Part shown: positions 1 to 9,153 of the stretch, one piece after another
How the letters are laid out: each line of letters begins with the position of its first letter
Numbering within the stretch: the stretch's first letter is position 1
Assembly: GCA_947463325.1 (NCBI GenBank)
Contig: CANHQT010000013.1
Coordinates: forward strand, 1 to 51,734
DNA length: 51,734 nucleotides
DNA from: Sphingomonadaceae bacterium
Lineage (GTDB): Bacteria; Pseudomonadota; Alphaproteobacteria; Sphingomonadales; Sphingomonadaceae
Direction: 5' to 3'
Notes under the pieces: generated by a model
What the model saw: the letters and a program-made list of their open reading frames with translations, nothing else
Told to the model about the DNA's origin: nothing
Database searches by the model: none
Position numbers and translations under genes: made by a program

Positions 1-642
1 AAGCTGTGCCAGCGTGACAATGCCCGCGCGCTCAAGCAGCATCAGCAGGATCGGCAGCAGGAAAGCGATGCCGAACGCCAGCACAAAGTGCATCACGAAA
101 TCGAGGTAGTTTCCGACCCCGGGTAGGGCTTCCTGCTCGACCCCGCCGACATTGCCCTGAAACCCGAGCAGGAACCGGAGCGCAATCGGGATGGCGCCAT
201 AATAAGCGGCGGCCGCACCCGCGATGAACAGCACCGGCGTTGCCAGCAGGAACGGCAGCAACGCGCGCCTTTCATTTCGATAGAGCCCCGGAGCCACGAA
301 GCGCCAGATTTGAGTCGCAAACACCGGGAAGGAGATGAAAACCGCAGCAAACAGCGCCACTTTCAGCTCCACGAAGAAGGCTTCGAACAGCTGGGTGTAA
401 ACCAGCGTGCCCTGCCCTTCGGCGAGCAGCGGCTGGACCAGAAATGCGAAGATTTCCCGCGCGAAATTGAAGCAGATGATAAAGCCGATCAGCAGCGCGC
501 CGAACGACCAAAGCAACCGCCGCCGCAATTCAACGAGATGATCGAGCAGCGGCGCGCGCGAAGCATCGATGGATGCCTTGTCAGGATCAACGTCAGGCGC
601 GCCATCCGGCGCGGCGTCTGTCACCACCTGCTCGGCAGTCAT
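1..642 (-). CDS. tatC: Sec-independent protein translocase TatC (3' end cut by window edge)
   Basis: Multi-spanning inner-membrane subunit of the twin-arginine translocase; with TatB it forms the receptor that binds the twin-arginine signal of folded export substrates. Only the first 214 codons are in the window. After an acidic cytoplasmic stretch the translation reads LLDHLVELRRRLLWS, the conserved TatC start of the first membrane helix. Further hydrophobic segments follow, with FPVFATQIWRFVAPGLYRNE, a hallmark TatC loop, near residues 105-125. The ATG overlaps the tatB stop by four bases (ATGA), so the two are probably translationally coupled. The order tatA-tatB-tatC is the usual one. Identification is secure; only the C-terminal helices are missing because of the window border. 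Confidence 0.96.
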   Translation of the reverse strand, partial: MTAEQVVTDAAPDGAPDVDPDKASIDASRAPLLDHLVELRRRLLWSFGALLIGFIICFNFAREIFAFLVQPLLAEGQGTLVYTQLFEAFFVELKVALFAAVFISFPVFATQIWRFVAPGLYRNERRALLPFLLATPVLFIAGAAAAYYGAIPIALRFLLGFQGNVGGVEQEALPGVGNYLDFVMHFVLAFGIAFLLPILLMLLERAGIVTLAQL

Positions 643-1034
643 TGCGGCTTTTCCTCGCCGGTCGCGGGTGGCGGCGCGGCATTTGTCTGATCTGGAACCG
701 AAGCCGGTGGATGGCGCGGTTCGCTTTTCGTCACTGTCGCGTCGATGGGGCCGCCGGGGCCGTTCACAGATCCCGGATCAAACGCACCGGGGGTAATCTG
801 CGGGTAAGCGCGCATGATCGCCTCATTGTGCGAACGCCACTGCTTTTCCATTTCCTCCAGCTCAGCCTCGCGCATCATGGTGTCGAGGCCGCTGCGAAAA
901 TGTTTGGCCATACCGCGCGCCTTGCCGACATATTTGCCGACAAACCGCATCGCCTTGGGCAGATCCTTGGGGCCGATCACCACCAGTGCGACAACCGCGC
1001 ACAGCAAAAGCTCGGTGGGTGCAAAATCGAACAT
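639..1034 (-). CDS. tatB: Sec-independent protein translocase TatB
   Basis: Single-span component of the Tat receptor complex. The 131-residue product starts MFDFAPTELLLCAVVALVVI, a short periplasmic end plus membrane helix with the glutamate at residue 8 typical of TatB. Then comes GPKDLPKAMRFVGKYVGKAR, the conserved hinge and amphipathic helix, followed by a charged helical stretch and a low-complexity Pro/Ala/Thr tail. The GP hinge followed by DLP distinguishes it from TatA. It lies 97 bases downstream of tatA and overlaps tatC by four bases. The tail after about residue 90 looks disordered, as is usual for TatB. Confidence 0.95.
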   Translation of the reverse strand: MFDFAPTELLLCAVVALVVIGPKDLPKAMRFVGKYVGKARGMAKHFRSGLDTMMREAELEEMEKQWRSHNEAIMRAYPQITPGAFDPGSVNGPGGPIDATVTKSEPRHPPASVPDQTNAAPPPATGEEKPQ

Positions 1035-1131
1035 GCGATCGGTCTATCCCGTTACAGTCCGTTCGTGTCGCATGACGCTGACACGGCTCGGCTTGGGTCC
1101 CGCAATGGCGCCGGGGACAAACGGCAAGCGA

Positions 1132-1368
1132 TTATGCCTGTTTGTCGCGGACAGTCTCTTCCGGCGTGACAGGCGGAGTGGCCGGGCGGCCTTCAATGCG
1201 CTGCGCCGGTGCCTCCGGTGCGGCATTCTCATCCTCAGCCAAGCCCTTCTTGAAGCTCTTCAAGCCCTTGGCGACGTCACCCATCATGTCCGAAAAACGG
1301 CCCTTGCCGAACAGCAAGAGGATGATGATGCCCACGACGAGCCAGTGCCAGATGCTGAAGCTACCCAT
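1132..1368 (-). CDS. tatA: Sec-independent protein translocase TatA
   Basis: Pore-forming or membrane-thinning subunit that polymerises around TatBC to let folded proteins cross. The chosen start gives 78 residues beginning [20 protein letters not shown], then the [20 protein letters not shown] amphipathic helix with the conserved Phe-Gly hinge and KGLKSFKKG. An in-frame ATG at 1380 would add four residues, but the GGAG inside that stretch is spaced correctly as ribosome binding site for the ATG at 1368, and family members start at this MGSFSIWHW. It precedes tatB and tatC and follows scpB on the same strand, suggesting one long operon from argS onward. Confidence 0.94.
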   Translation of the reverse strand: MGSFSIWHWLVVGIIILLLFGKGRFSDMMGDVAKGLKSFKKGLAEDENAAPEAPAQRIEGRPATPPVTPEETVRDKQA

Positions 1369-1429
1369 GATCGACTCCATCGGCGCGATATATGCCCACC
1401 ATCGGGCCCGCGCGCATTCTCAACCCTAT

Positions 1430-2008
1430 CTAGTCGCTATCCTCGGCCGGTTCCAGTTCCAGCGCGTCAAATGCGACATCGACGGGTTCAAGCAGGCCCG
1501 CCGCTCGCAAATCGTCGATTCCCGGCAGGTCACGGCGGCTTTCGAGACCGAAATGCGTCAGGAAATCGGGGGTCGTCTTATAAATGAGCGGGCGTCCCGG
1601 CACATCGCGGCGGCCAGCGGGCCGGATCCAGCCCGCCTCCATCAACACGTCGAGCGTCCCCTTGGCGGTCTGCACACCACGAATCGCCTCTATCTCGGCG
1701 CGGCTGACCGGCTCATGGTAAGCAATGATCGCCAGCACCTCGAGCGCGGCCCGCGAAAGCCGGCGCGGCTCCTCCCGCGTGCGGCGGAGCAGATGGGCCA
1801 GATCGCCCGGCGTCTGAAAATGCCAGCGCCCGCCGCGCTCGACCAATTCGATGCCGGTTCCGGCGTGGCGCTGAGCGATCATATCCAGCGCGCCGCGCAC
1901 ATCACCCTCCCCCACATGGGCGATGATGTCGGCGACGGTCAGAGGCTCCGAGCTGGCAAATACTGCGGCTTCGACGCCGCGTTCAAAATCGGGCACGGGC
2001 TGGCTCAT
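1430..2008 (-). CDS. scpB: SMC-Scp complex subunit ScpB
   Basis: Winged-helix protein that dimerises and, with ScpA, bridges the Smc heads in chromosome condensation and segregation. The 192-residue product has the family pattern: VEAAVFASSEPLTVADIIAH near the start, a first winged helix ending ELVERGGRWHFQT, then RRLSRAALEVLAIIAYHEPV and SRAEIEAIRGVQ with the second winged helix, and GRPLIYKTTPDFLTHFGLES towards the end. It overlaps scpA by four bases, as expected for proteins made in a fixed ratio. An acidic tail (ELEPAEDSD) closes the protein. tatA follows 61 bases downstream on the same strand. Confidence 0.95.
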   Translation of the reverse strand: MSQPVPDFERGVEAAVFASSEPLTVADIIAHVGEGDVRGALDMIAQRHAGTGIELVERGGRWHFQTPGDLAHLLRRTREEPRRLSRAALEVLAIIAYHEPVSRAEIEAIRGVQTAKGTLDVLMEAGWIRPAGRRDVPGRPLIYKTTPDFLTHFGLESRRDLPGIDDLRAAGLLEPVDVAFDALELEPAEDSD

Positions 2009-2787
2009 CTGGCCGCCTTTCTAAGGTAGAGTGGCGCGAAAGCCTGATCCTGCGCGATGTCGATGCGGCCTGTGCGTGCCAATTCCAGCGCGGCCACGAA
2101 ACTGGACGCAAGCACGGAACGGCGCAATTCGGGGTCCACATCGCCAGGCAGGAAAGCGGCAAGATCGGTCCAGTCGAGGGCGATACCAATCATCGCAGAG
2201 AGGCGTTCGATGGCGCTATCAAGCGTCATCACAGTCCGGCGTGCAACCATATGCACCACCGGCTGCCGGCGGGCCTCGACCCCGCCATAGGCCTGCATCA
2301 GTTCAAACAGGTTCGCATCCCATTGCCGTTTGCGGATGGTGCGCAGCCCTTCTGGCGCACCGCGGGCGAACACGTCACGTCCCAGCCGGTCGCGCGCGAA
2401 CAGCCGCGCACCCGCATCGCGCATCGCCTGCAGTCGTTCGAGCCGCAACTGCAGCTTCAGCGCCAATTCCTGGGGATCGGGATCAGGTTGTGCTTCCTTT
2501 GGTAGCAGCATCGCCGATTTGAGGAGCGCCAGCCAGGCGGCCATCACCAGATAGTCGGCGGCCAACTCTATCGACAGGTGACGAGCCCGGTCGATGAACT
2601 CCAGATACTGGTCCACCAGCGCGAGGATGGAGATCGCTTTGAGATCGACCTTTTGCGTGCGCGCCATGGCGAGCAGGAGATCAAGCGGCCCTTCCCAGCC
2701 GTCGATATCCAGCCGCAACCGCTCGGCATCGGGCGCAGGTGGCCGATCTGCCAGCAGAAAATCGTCGAAGGTCGGATCCGCGTTCAC
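2005..2787 (-). CDS. scpA: Segregation and condensation protein A (ScpA)
   Basis: Kleisin subunit that closes the Smc ring together with ScpB. The 260-residue product contains the diagnostic N-terminal stretch LRLDIDGWEGPLDLLLAMAR followed by QKVDLKAISILALVDQYLEF (about residues 24-65), the Smc neck-binding helices. A hydrophobic helix (LAADYLVMAAWLALLKSAML) and a C-terminal winged helix (SSFVAALELARTGRIDIAQD) complete the kleisin layout. The start overlaps the nagZ stop by four bases and the stop overlaps the scpB start, so nagZ-scpA-scpB are translated from one message. The first 20 residues are an acidic, probably flexible extension. Confidence 0.95.
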   Translation of the reverse strand: MNADPTFDDFLLADRPPAPDAERLRLDIDGWEGPLDLLLAMARTQKVDLKAISILALVDQYLEFIDRARHLSIELAADYLVMAAWLALLKSAMLLPKEAQPDPDPQELALKLQLRLERLQAMRDAGARLFARDRLGRDVFARGAPEGLRTIRKRQWDANLFELMQAYGGVEARRQPVVHMVARRTVMTLDSAIERLSAMIGIALDWTDLAAFLPGDVDPELRRSVLASSFVAALELARTGRIDIAQDQAFAPLYLRKAAR

Positions 2788-3812
2788 GCGGACACTGATG
2801 CCACCAGCGCATCCCGCCGCGCAAGCGCCACCTTGCTACGGGCGATCGCACTCTCTTCAGCGCACAGGGTAACACCGGCCATCGCCCGGCCTAGACGAAG
2901 CAGGGTTTCGACGCTGACCTCCGGCAGAACGGCAGCCATCGCCTCCATCTCCGCCATGTCTGCCGAACAATGAAGCACCACATCGCACCCTGCCGCAATG
3001 GCAGCGCGCGCCCTTGACGCCATGTCGCCGCTCAGCGCGCCCATCGCGATATCGTCGGTCATCAGCAGGCCGTCGAAGCCAATCCGCTGCCGGACAATAT
3101 GCTCGATAATGGTGGCGGAAAGTGTCGCCGGTGCGTCTGCATCCCAAGCCGTGAAGACGGCATGTGCAGTCATGGCCATCAATGATCGGCTTGCCAGTGC
3201 CGCGAAGGGCTCAAGGTCGGCGGCGAGCAAGGCCTCATCTGCATCCACCACCGGCAGCCCATGATGGCTGTCGACCGCCGCCCGGCCATAGCCAGGGACA
3301 TGCTTCATCACGCTGGCAACACCGGCATCGGCCAGCCCGTCCAGCACCGCCCTGCCCAGCGCCGCCACGCAGAGCGGATCACTGCCGAAAGAACGGTCAG
3401 CGATCATGGAAGGATGCGCACCGGGAAGATCGAGGTCGAGCACCGGCAGGCACGGGGTGTTGATGCCGACACTGGCGCATATGGCACCGAGTGCCTCGGC
3501 ATTGGCGCGCGCTGCCATTATCGCGGTTGCGGGGGCGGTTTGCCAAAGCGCCCCGAATGAACGGGCGGCCGGAAACTCCGGCCAGTGTGGCGCCCTCAAT
3601 CGCGCAACACGCCCGCCTTCCTGATCAATCAGGATAGGAACATCCTGTCGACCGCTGAGGTCGCGCAGCGAAGCCGTGAGGTCCCGCACCTGGCCGGGAT
3701 CAAATATATTGCGCCCGAACAGGATAAAGCCGAGCGGTTCGACCGCAGCAAAAAAGGCCCGTTCGGCATCGCTCAAAAGCGGCCCCGAAAGGCCGAAGAT
3801 CGCGGGAATCAT
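2784..3812 (-). CDS. nagZ: Beta-N-acetylhexosaminidase NagZ (glycoside hydrolase family 3)
   Basis: Cytoplasmic enzyme of peptidoglycan recycling that removes N-acetylglucosamine from anhydromuropeptides. In Gram-negatives with AmpG/AmpR it also shapes the beta-lactamase-inducing signal (family knowledge). The 342-residue protein shows IDQEGGRVAR (62-71), KHVPGYGRAAVDSHHGLP (170-187, the mobile Asp-His catalytic loop; most homologues read KHFPGHG) and MTDDIAMGAL (252-261) carrying the aspartate nucleophile. There is no signal peptide, consistent with a cytosolic location. It sits between a SPOR-domain protein and scpA. The Phe-to-Val and His-to-Tyr substitutions in the loop are worth noting, but the catalytic Asp and His are intact. 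Confidence 0.93.
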   Translation of the reverse strand: MIPAIFGLSGPLLSDAERAFFAAVEPLGFILFGRNIFDPGQVRDLTASLRDLSGRQDVPILIDQEGGRVARLRAPHWPEFPAARSFGALWQTAPATAIMAARANAEALGAICASVGINTPCLPVLDLDLPGAHPSMIADRSFGSDPLCVAALGRAVLDGLADAGVASVMKHVPGYGRAAVDSHHGLPVVDADEALLAADLEPFAALASRSLMAMTAHAVFTAWDADAPATLSATIIEHIVRQRIGFDGLLMTDDIAMGALSGDMASRARAAIAAGCDVVLHCSADMAEMEAMAAVLPEVSVETLLRLGRAMAGVTLCAEESAIARSKVALARRDALVASVSA

Positions 3813-3831
3813 CGCCAGCGGGTGCCCGCGT

Positions 3832-4551
3832 TCACGGCAGGACTATGCAATTCTCACCCGCCACGCGGAACCGCGCGCACAGATTGCGTGCCGCGCTCGA
3901 TGAACCGGCAGCCGCCTGAAGGCGATAAACGGTCCGCCCATTGACTGTGGCGGGCACGATCGTCCGGTTGACGGGCGCAAGCCATTCGAACCGGGATTTA
4001 AGGCTATCCCACGCGCGCGCTGCTGCGCCTTCGCTGGCGAATGCCCCCAACTGCACAGTGCCACTGGTCCCAGCCGAAGCGGCCGGTGCCGCGGCAGGAG
4101 CAGCAGGCGCCGTCGTGGCAACCGACCGCGCAGCAGCCTTGGGTGCCGGCGTTGCGCCCTTGGGCGCAGGCGCCGCTGACCGACCCGCGGCAACGGCCGG
4201 CGGAACCGGCTGTTCAGGCAGGCGATTGGGGTCAACTGTGCCTTCGGGACGGATCCCTTCGGACGCCGCGACCGCGACGGTCCCATCCCCGTCGAAACGC
4301 GCCTTTTCCGGCTCAGGCGAGACTTTATAGGCCTCCTCCGGTGCCGCGATCAGCTCTCCGCGTCCCCCGGCATTCTGTTGCCAGTACCACAGGCCGCCAA
4401 CGATGCCGCCGATCACGAGCAGGCCGGCAAGGACCAAGCCGATAAGCTTGACGATATGGCCGTTATCGTCCTCGACTTCCTCGATCGGTTCGAGCCAAGG
4501 CAGACGCTCCTCGGCCTCGAATTGGAGTGAGGGTCCCTCCCGCTCATTCAT
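3832..4551 (-). CDS. SPOR-domain membrane protein
   Basis: Probable cell-envelope or division protein that binds denuded glycan strands. The 239-residue product has an acidic cytoplasmic segment, one membrane helix (LIGLVLAGLLVIGGIVGGLWYW, roughly residues 36-57), a long Ala/Pro-rich periplasmic linker (about 95-165) and a C-terminal SPOR fold beginning GTVQLGAFASEGAAARAWDS and ending in the VYRLQAAAGSSSAARNLCAR pattern. SPOR domains typically localise proteins to septal peptidoglycan (family knowledge). Its ATG shares one base with the argS stop (TGATG), so it is coupled to argS. The linker has low complexity and is likely disordered. No symbol is given because SPOR proteins are not orthologous by domain alone. 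Confidence 0.9.
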   Translation of the reverse strand: MNEREGPSLQFEAEERLPWLEPIEEVEDDNGHIVKLIGLVLAGLLVIGGIVGGLWYWQQNAGGRGELIAAPEEAYKVSPEPEKARFDGDGTVAVAASEGIRPEGTVDPNRLPEQPVPPAVAAGRSAAPAPKGATPAPKAAARSVATTAPAAPAAAPAASAGTSGTVQLGAFASEGAAARAWDSLKSRFEWLAPVNRTIVPATVNGRTVYRLQAAAGSSSAARNLCARFRVAGENCIVLP

Positions 4552-6281
4552 CAGCGCATCTCCTCCACCGGCTCTACCCCCATCAGGGCCAGACCATTAC
4601 GGATTACCTGCCCGATCGACGCGGTTAAGAAAAGCCTTGCGGATGTGGTTGACGGATCGTCCGGCTGAACTGCGCGGCGCGACGGATCATCATTCCCGAG
4701 ATTCCACCAGCCATGGAAAGCGGCTGCCAATTCGTTGAGATAGAACGCGATGCGGTGCGGCTCTCGGGCCGAGGCTGCACTGTCCACCACCCGCGGGAAG
4801 CGGGCTGCCAGCCGCGCAAGATCAAGATCAACTGTATCAAGCCGGGACAGATCGGGCACGGCGGTGACGTCAATGCCCGACTCGACAGCGCGCCGTGCCA
4901 GCGAATGGATGCGCGCATGGGCATATTGGACATAGAAAACGGGGTTGTCCTTTGACGCTTCGACAACCTTCGCAAAGTCGAAATCCATTTGCGCGTCAGC
5001 CTTGCGGGTGAGCATGGTGAAGCGCACCACATCCTTGCCCACCTCTCGCACGACATCGGCCAGCGTGACGAAATTGCCCGCGCGTTTGGACATTTTCACC
5101 GGTTCGCCAGCACGCATCAGGCGGACCATCTGGATAATGACAATGTCGAAACGGGTAGCGCCACCGGTCAGCGCGGCAACCGCTGCCTTGATCCGCTTCA
5201 CCGTCCCCGCATGGTCAGCGCCCCAGATGTCGATCAGCTCGTCGCTGCGCTTCGCCTTTTCATGATGGTAGGCGAGGTCCGCGCCAAAATAGGTCCAGCT
5301 GCCGTCGCTCTTTTTGATCGGCCGGTCTTGATCGTCGCCAAACTGCGTCGCGCGGAACAGCGGTAGTTCCACCGGCTCCCAATCGTCCGGCGTCTCGCCT
5401 TTGGGTGCTTCCAGCACCCCGTCATAGACAAGGTCGCGCTCCCGCATCCATGCCTCAGCCTGCGCAGGCAGGCCGGCTTCCTGCAACTCGGCTTCGGACG
5501 AGAAAAGATCGTGGTGGATGCCGAGCAAGGCGAGGTCGGCGCGGATCAATTCCATCATCCGCGCCACGGCAAAGCGGCGGAATTCAACCAGCCACTCACC
5601 CTCGGGCGCATCGGCATAACGCGCGCCATATTCTGCAGCCAGCGCCTCTCCCACCGGCTTCAGATAGTCGCCGGGATACAGGCCTTCGGGGATGTCCCCA
5701 ATGTCGCGGCCCAGCGCCTCAAGGTAACGGAGGTGGGCCGAGCGGGCGAGCACATCGACCTGTCCGCCGGCATCATTGACATAATATTCGCGCACCACGC
5801 GATGCCCGGAAAAGGCGAGCAGGCTGGCAAGGGCATCGCCCACCACCGCGCCGCGGCAATGCCCCATATGCATCGGCCCGGTCGGGTTGGCGGAGACATA
5901 TTCGATATTGACCGTGCGTCCGCCGCCCCGATCCGAGCGGCCATAATCGGCACCAATCGAGGTGATGATCGCCAGCTCATCGCGCCATGCCTGTTCGGTC
6001 AGCGTCAAGTTGATGAAGCCGGGACCGGCAATGGAAACAGACGCGACTTCGCCCAATGCCTCCAGCTTCGGGGCCAGCGCCTCGGCCAGGACCCGCGGGT
6101 TGGTGCCAGCGCCCTTGGCCAGCACCATCGCGGCATTGGTCGCCATATCGCCATGGCTGGCATCACGCGGCGGCTCTATCGTAACGGCAGTGCGGGCAAG
6201 ACCCTGCGGCAGAAGGCCGTCCGTTTCGAGAGCATCGAGCGCGGCATCGAGATGCGCCGCCATCACGGTGTAAATGGTCAT
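4551..6281 (-). CDS. argS: Arginyl-tRNA synthetase
   Basis: Class I aminoacyl-tRNA synthetase that charges tRNA-Arg. The 576-residue product has the ArgS N-terminal domain (DASHGDMATNAAMVLAKGAG, about 40-59), the HIGH-type signature written HMGH (138-141) in SANPTGPMHMGHCRGAVVG, the insert GADHAGTVKRIKAAVAALTG, and the KMSKRAGN loop at about residue 370. The C-terminal DALR anticodon-binding helices end in IGQVIRNGLALMGVEPVEEM. Length and motif order match the family. It is the first gene of the minus-strand run toward tatC. A 123-base gap separates it from the lipoprotein gene upstream. Confidence 0.97.
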   Translation of the reverse strand: MTIYTVMAAHLDAALDALETDGLLPQGLARTAVTIEPPRDASHGDMATNAAMVLAKGAGTNPRVLAEALAPKLEALGEVASVSIAGPGFINLTLTEQAWRDELAIITSIGADYGRSDRGGGRTVNIEYVSANPTGPMHMGHCRGAVVGDALASLLAFSGHRVVREYYVNDAGGQVDVLARSAHLRYLEALGRDIGDIPEGLYPGDYLKPVGEALAAEYGARYADAPEGEWLVEFRRFAVARMMELIRADLALLGIHHDLFSSEAELQEAGLPAQAEAWMRERDLVYDGVLEAPKGETPDDWEPVELPLFRATQFGDDQDRPIKKSDGSWTYFGADLAYHHEKAKRSDELIDIWGADHAGTVKRIKAAVAALTGGATRFDIVIIQMVRLMRAGEPVKMSKRAGNFVTLADVVREVGKDVVRFTMLTRKADAQMDFDFAKVVEASKDNPVFYVQYAHARIHSLARRAVESGIDVTAVPDLSRLDTVDLDLARLAARFPRVVDSAASAREPHRIAFYLNELAAAFHGWWNLGNDDPSRRAVQPDDPSTTSARLFLTASIGQVIRNGLALMGVEPVEEMR

Positions 6282-6404
6282 GCCTTATATCCCACATCAT
6301 CAAGCCCGCGTGGGCGGGAGACCGGCACCGGCTGGTGCCGCTGGCCGTGTCACTGCCTCTGAATGTCCGGATTCCCCCGGAGGTGACAGGCCAAAATGGA
6401 AGGC

Positions 6405-7070
6405 TCAGCGCGTCACATTGTAGCGCAGCTGATCCTGTGTGAGCTGGAAACCGATCAGCAGTTCGAAGCTCGCACGTGCAAGAGCGGCACGCACATCGGG
6501 TTCGGACAGCGGATCAATCGCAGCATCCTGCTCGCCAGCGCGTCGTCGGCGGGTGATGCGTTCGCGGATATCATCAGGCAGGGTTGCCGCAGCACGGTCG
6601 ACATAGGCACCGCCGACGCCGCTACCGGTGCCACGGGTCGATCCCGCCGGAAAACGAATGACGACCTGATTCTCGTCCTTGGCGACAACAGCGGTGCCGC
6701 CCTGCACCACGGCAGAATAATAGGGCAGAACCACCTCGCGCTCAGGGCCGGCATCGCGCCGCGTTGCCACCACATCAAAGGCCGAACTGACGTAGATACG
6801 TTCGGCGGCATCATTGCAGGTGGTGCGCACATTGGTGATGGTCGCCACCACATCAATCGCCGCGGCATCGCGGCTGGTTGCCGGATCGAACAAGGTGACA
6901 TCGCCGGTGTGTGTCGGCACGCCGACCGCCGGACACAGGCTGCGCGAAGCCGTAATGCCGACGCCGGATGACAGGTCGATCTCGTTATCGCGCGCACATC
7001 CGGCGACAAGGCTGGCACCCGCCGCGCCAATCAGGGCAGTCATGGCGGCTTTGCGACGGATCAGGCTCAT
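6405..7070 (-). CDS. Predicted outer-membrane or periplasmic lipoprotein, function unknown
   Basis: I do not recognise a named family. The 221-residue product has a positively charged start (MSLIRRKAAMTAL), a hydrophobic core and a lipobox LVAGC, so cleavage before Cys25 and lipidation are predicted. The mature part has a beta-rich middle with paired phrases such as AIDVVATITNVRTTCNDAAE and FDVVATRRDAGPEREVVLPY, then an arginine-rich helical stretch (DDIRERITRRRRAGEQD) and a C-terminal segment mentioning LIGFQLTQDQLRYNVTR. It is transcribed divergently from ispH and lies upstream of argS on the same strand. Such lipoproteins next to argS are, to my recollection, common in sphingomonads, but no function can be read from the sequence. 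Confidence 0.8.
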   Translation of the reverse strand: MSLIRRKAAMTALIGAAGASLVAGCARDNEIDLSSGVGITASRSLCPAVGVPTHTGDVTLFDPATSRDAAAIDVVATITNVRTTCNDAAERIYVSSAFDVVATRRDAGPEREVVLPYYSAVVQGGTAVVAKDENQVVIRFPAGSTRGTGSGVGGAYVDRAAATLPDDIRERITRRRRAGEQDAAIDPLSEPDVRAALARASFELLIGFQLTQDQLRYNVTR

Positions 7071-7219
7071 GGCTTCTCAACTTCCCGGAAATGATGGTCC
7101 CGGACCAATTGTGCCGGAGACGGCAATGCTCTTATCCTCGCCCCTCCCCACGCGCAACCGCGCGGAGGCACGAAAGCTGTGCCCTTGCCGTAGCGCCGCT
7201 TCGGCCATAGGTAGCGCGC

Positions 7220-8191
7220 ATGGACCCTGCTGCCCTATCCGCCAAGCCCCCCCTGACTCTGCTGGTTGCCGCGCCGCGTGGCTTCTGTGCCGGGGTCGAT
7301 CGCGCCATCCGCATCGTCGAGCTGGCGATCGAGCGCTATGGCGCGCCGGTCTATGTCCGGCACGAAATTGTCCACAACCGCTATGTGGTGGACAGCCTGA
7401 AGGCCAAGGGCGCTATCTTTGTCGAAGAACTCGACGAAGTGCCTGATGATGTGCCGGTGGTGTTCAGCGCCCATGGCGTCCCGAAAGCAGTGCCGCGCAA
7501 GGCCGAAGAGCGCGGACTTTCCTACATTGATGCGACCTGCCCGCTGGTCAGCAAAGTGCACCGCCAGGCCGAGCGTGCACATGAAGCAGGGCGCCACATC
7601 ATCTTTGTCGGCCATGCCGGCCACCCGGAAGTCATCGGCACCTTCGGTCAGCTGCCGGACGGCGCAATGACGTTGGTGGAGACGGTCGAGGATGTCGCGA
7701 CGATCGAGGTTGCGGATCCGACCAGCCTTTCCTTCCTGACCCAGACGACCCTGTCGGTCGATGACACGGCGGACATCGTGGCGGCGTTGCAGGCCCGTTA
7801 CCCCGCCATTGTCGCGCCCAAGGGCGAAGACATCTGCTACGCCACCTCCAACCGGCAGGCCGCGGTCAAGGCCATTGCCAATGAATGCCAGCTGGTGCTG
7901 GTGATCGGTGCGCCCAACAGTTCCAATTCGTTGCGCCTTGCGGAAGTCGCACAGCGCATGGGTGCGCGCGGCGAACTGATCCAGCGGGCGGTCGACATCG
8001 ATTGGAGCTGGTTCGACGGCGCGACAACGGTTGGCCTGACAGCCGGAGCATCCGCCCCCGAACTGCTGGTGCGCGAAGTGGTGACGGCCATCGCAGAGCG
8101 ATTCACTGTCGATGAACGGCAGGTCGAAACCGCAACTGAAGACATGGTCTTCAAACTTCCGCGCGGCCTGGAGCCGGCCACCGCTGCCTGA
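7220..8191 (+). CDS. ispH: 4-hydroxy-3-methylbut-2-enyl diphosphate reductase IspH
   Basis: Iron-sulfur enzyme of the last step of the MEP pathway, converting HMBPP to IPP and DMAPP. The 323-residue protein carries the three cluster cysteines C23 ([10 protein letters not shown]), C107 ([11 protein letters not shown]) and C206 ([11 protein letters not shown]). It also has the substrate-binding pieces [16 protein letters not shown] and [11 protein letters not shown] and the proton-donor region [16 protein letters not shown]. Its stop shares one base with the thrB start (TGATG), giving an ispH-thrB-rnhA operon. The upstream 149 bases are shared with the divergent lipoprotein gene and must hold both promoters. 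Confidence 0.97.
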   Translation: MDPAALSAKPPLTLLVAAPRGFCAGVDRAIRIVELAIERYGAPVYVRHEIVHNRYVVDSLKAKGAIFVEELDEVPDDVPVVFSAHGVPKAVPRKAEERGLSYIDATCPLVSKVHRQAERAHEAGRHIIFVGHAGHPEVIGTFGQLPDGAMTLVETVEDVATIEVADPTSLSFLTQTTLSVDDTADIVAALQARYPAIVAPKGEDICYATSNRQAAVKAIANECQLVLVIGAPNSSNSLRLAEVAQRMGARGELIQRAVDIDWSWFDGATTVGLTAGASAPELLVREVVTAIAERFTVDERQVETATEDMVFKLPRGLEPATAA

Positions 8192-9153
8192 TGGCTGTGT
8201 ACACCCATGTGGGCGCGGAGGATATTGCCGCACTGCTCGACAATTACGGGCTTGGGCCGCTCAAGAGCGCCAAAGGCATCGCTGAAGGCGTTGAAAACAG
8301 CAATTATCTGATCGATGCAGGTGGCGGCCGTTTCATCCTGACGCTTTACGAAAAGCGGGTCGACGCGGGTGATCTGCCCTTCTTCATCGCCTTTACCGAC
8401 CATCTCGCCGAACGCGGATGCCCGGTACCCCGCATCCTTGCCGACAAATCGGGCATCCATGTCCAATCGCTTGCCGGCAAGCCAGCCTGTCTGATCCAGT
8501 TCCTCGACGGCGTATCGGTCAGCCGCCCGACATCGCGTCAAGCCCATGCGGCCGGGCAGGCGCTCGCCTCCCTTCACAGCGCGGCTGCCGATTTCGAGGA
8601 CGGGCCCGAGAATCCTTTGAGCCTTGCCGGCTGGAACGCACTGAACGAGCGCATCGGCGACCGGTTTGACCAGATCGCGCCGGGGCTTGGCGAGATGGTG
8701 CAGGAGGAACTGGCCTTCCTCCATGGCAACTGGCCTACCGATCTGCCCCGTTCGGTCATCCATGCCGACATGTTTCCGGACAATGTTCTGATGGTCGGTG
8801 ACGAGGTCGGCGGCATCATCGACTTCTATTTCGCCTGCCGTGATATCACCGCCTATGACTATGCTGTCACGCATGGCGCCTGGTGCTTCAGTCCAGACGG
8901 CAGTTCCCATCAGTCCCCGCTCGCGGCGGGCCTTGCCAAAGGCTATGGCAGCGTCCGGTCGTTCACCCCTGCTGAAGTGGCAGCATTGCCTGTGCTCGCG
9001 CGGGGAGCGGCATTGCGGTTCTTGCTGACCCGGGCACTCGACTGGCTGGAAACGCCGCCCGACGCGCTCGTTTCCCGCAAGGATCCGCTGGCCTATTTGC
9101 GCCGCCTTGCTTTCTATCGTGAGGCAAAGCCGGGGGCGATCCTGGGCGAATGA
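8191..9153 (+). CDS. thrB: Homoserine kinase (ThrB, APH-fold type)
   Basis: Phosphorylates homoserine in threonine biosynthesis. The 320-residue product belongs to the aminoglycoside-phosphotransferase-like ThrB of alphaproteobacteria rather than the GHMP kinase type. It shows [20 protein letters not shown] for nucleotide binding, [10 protein letters not shown] with the ATP-contacting lysine, [13 protein letters not shown] with the catalytic aspartate (about residue 191) and the [12 protein letters not shown] metal-binding aspartate. The start overlaps ispH by one base and the stop overlaps rnhA by four. The grouping ispH-thrB-rnhA is a conserved alphaproteobacterial arrangement in my recollection. 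Related choline or fructosamine kinases share this fold, but the context and full-length pattern favour ThrB. Confidence 0.93.
   Translation: MAVYTHVGAEDIAALLDNYGLGPLKSAKGIAEGVENSNYLIDAGGGRFILTLYEKRVDAGDLPFFIAFTDHLAERGCPVPRILADKSGIHVQSLAGKPACLIQFLDGVSVSRPTSRQAHAAGQALASLHSAAADFEDGPENPLSLAGWNALNERIGDRFDQIAPGLGEMVQEELAFLHGNWPTDLPRSVIHADMFPDNVLMVGDEVGGIIDFYFACRDITAYDYAVTHGAWCFSPDGSSHQSPLAAGLAKGYGSVRSFTPAEVAALPVLARGAALRFLLTRALDWLETPPDALVSRKDPLAYLRRLAFYREAKPGAILGE

Noticed and set aside
814-2029. Plus-strand frames across tatA, tatB and scpB
   Set aside because: All are antisense shadows of recognisable genes.
6323-6340. Hairpin CGGCACC-GGCT-GGTGCCG before argS as a terminator of the lipoprotein gene
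   Set aside because: A seven-base stem without a T-run on the minus strand; could equally be chance in GC-rich DNA.
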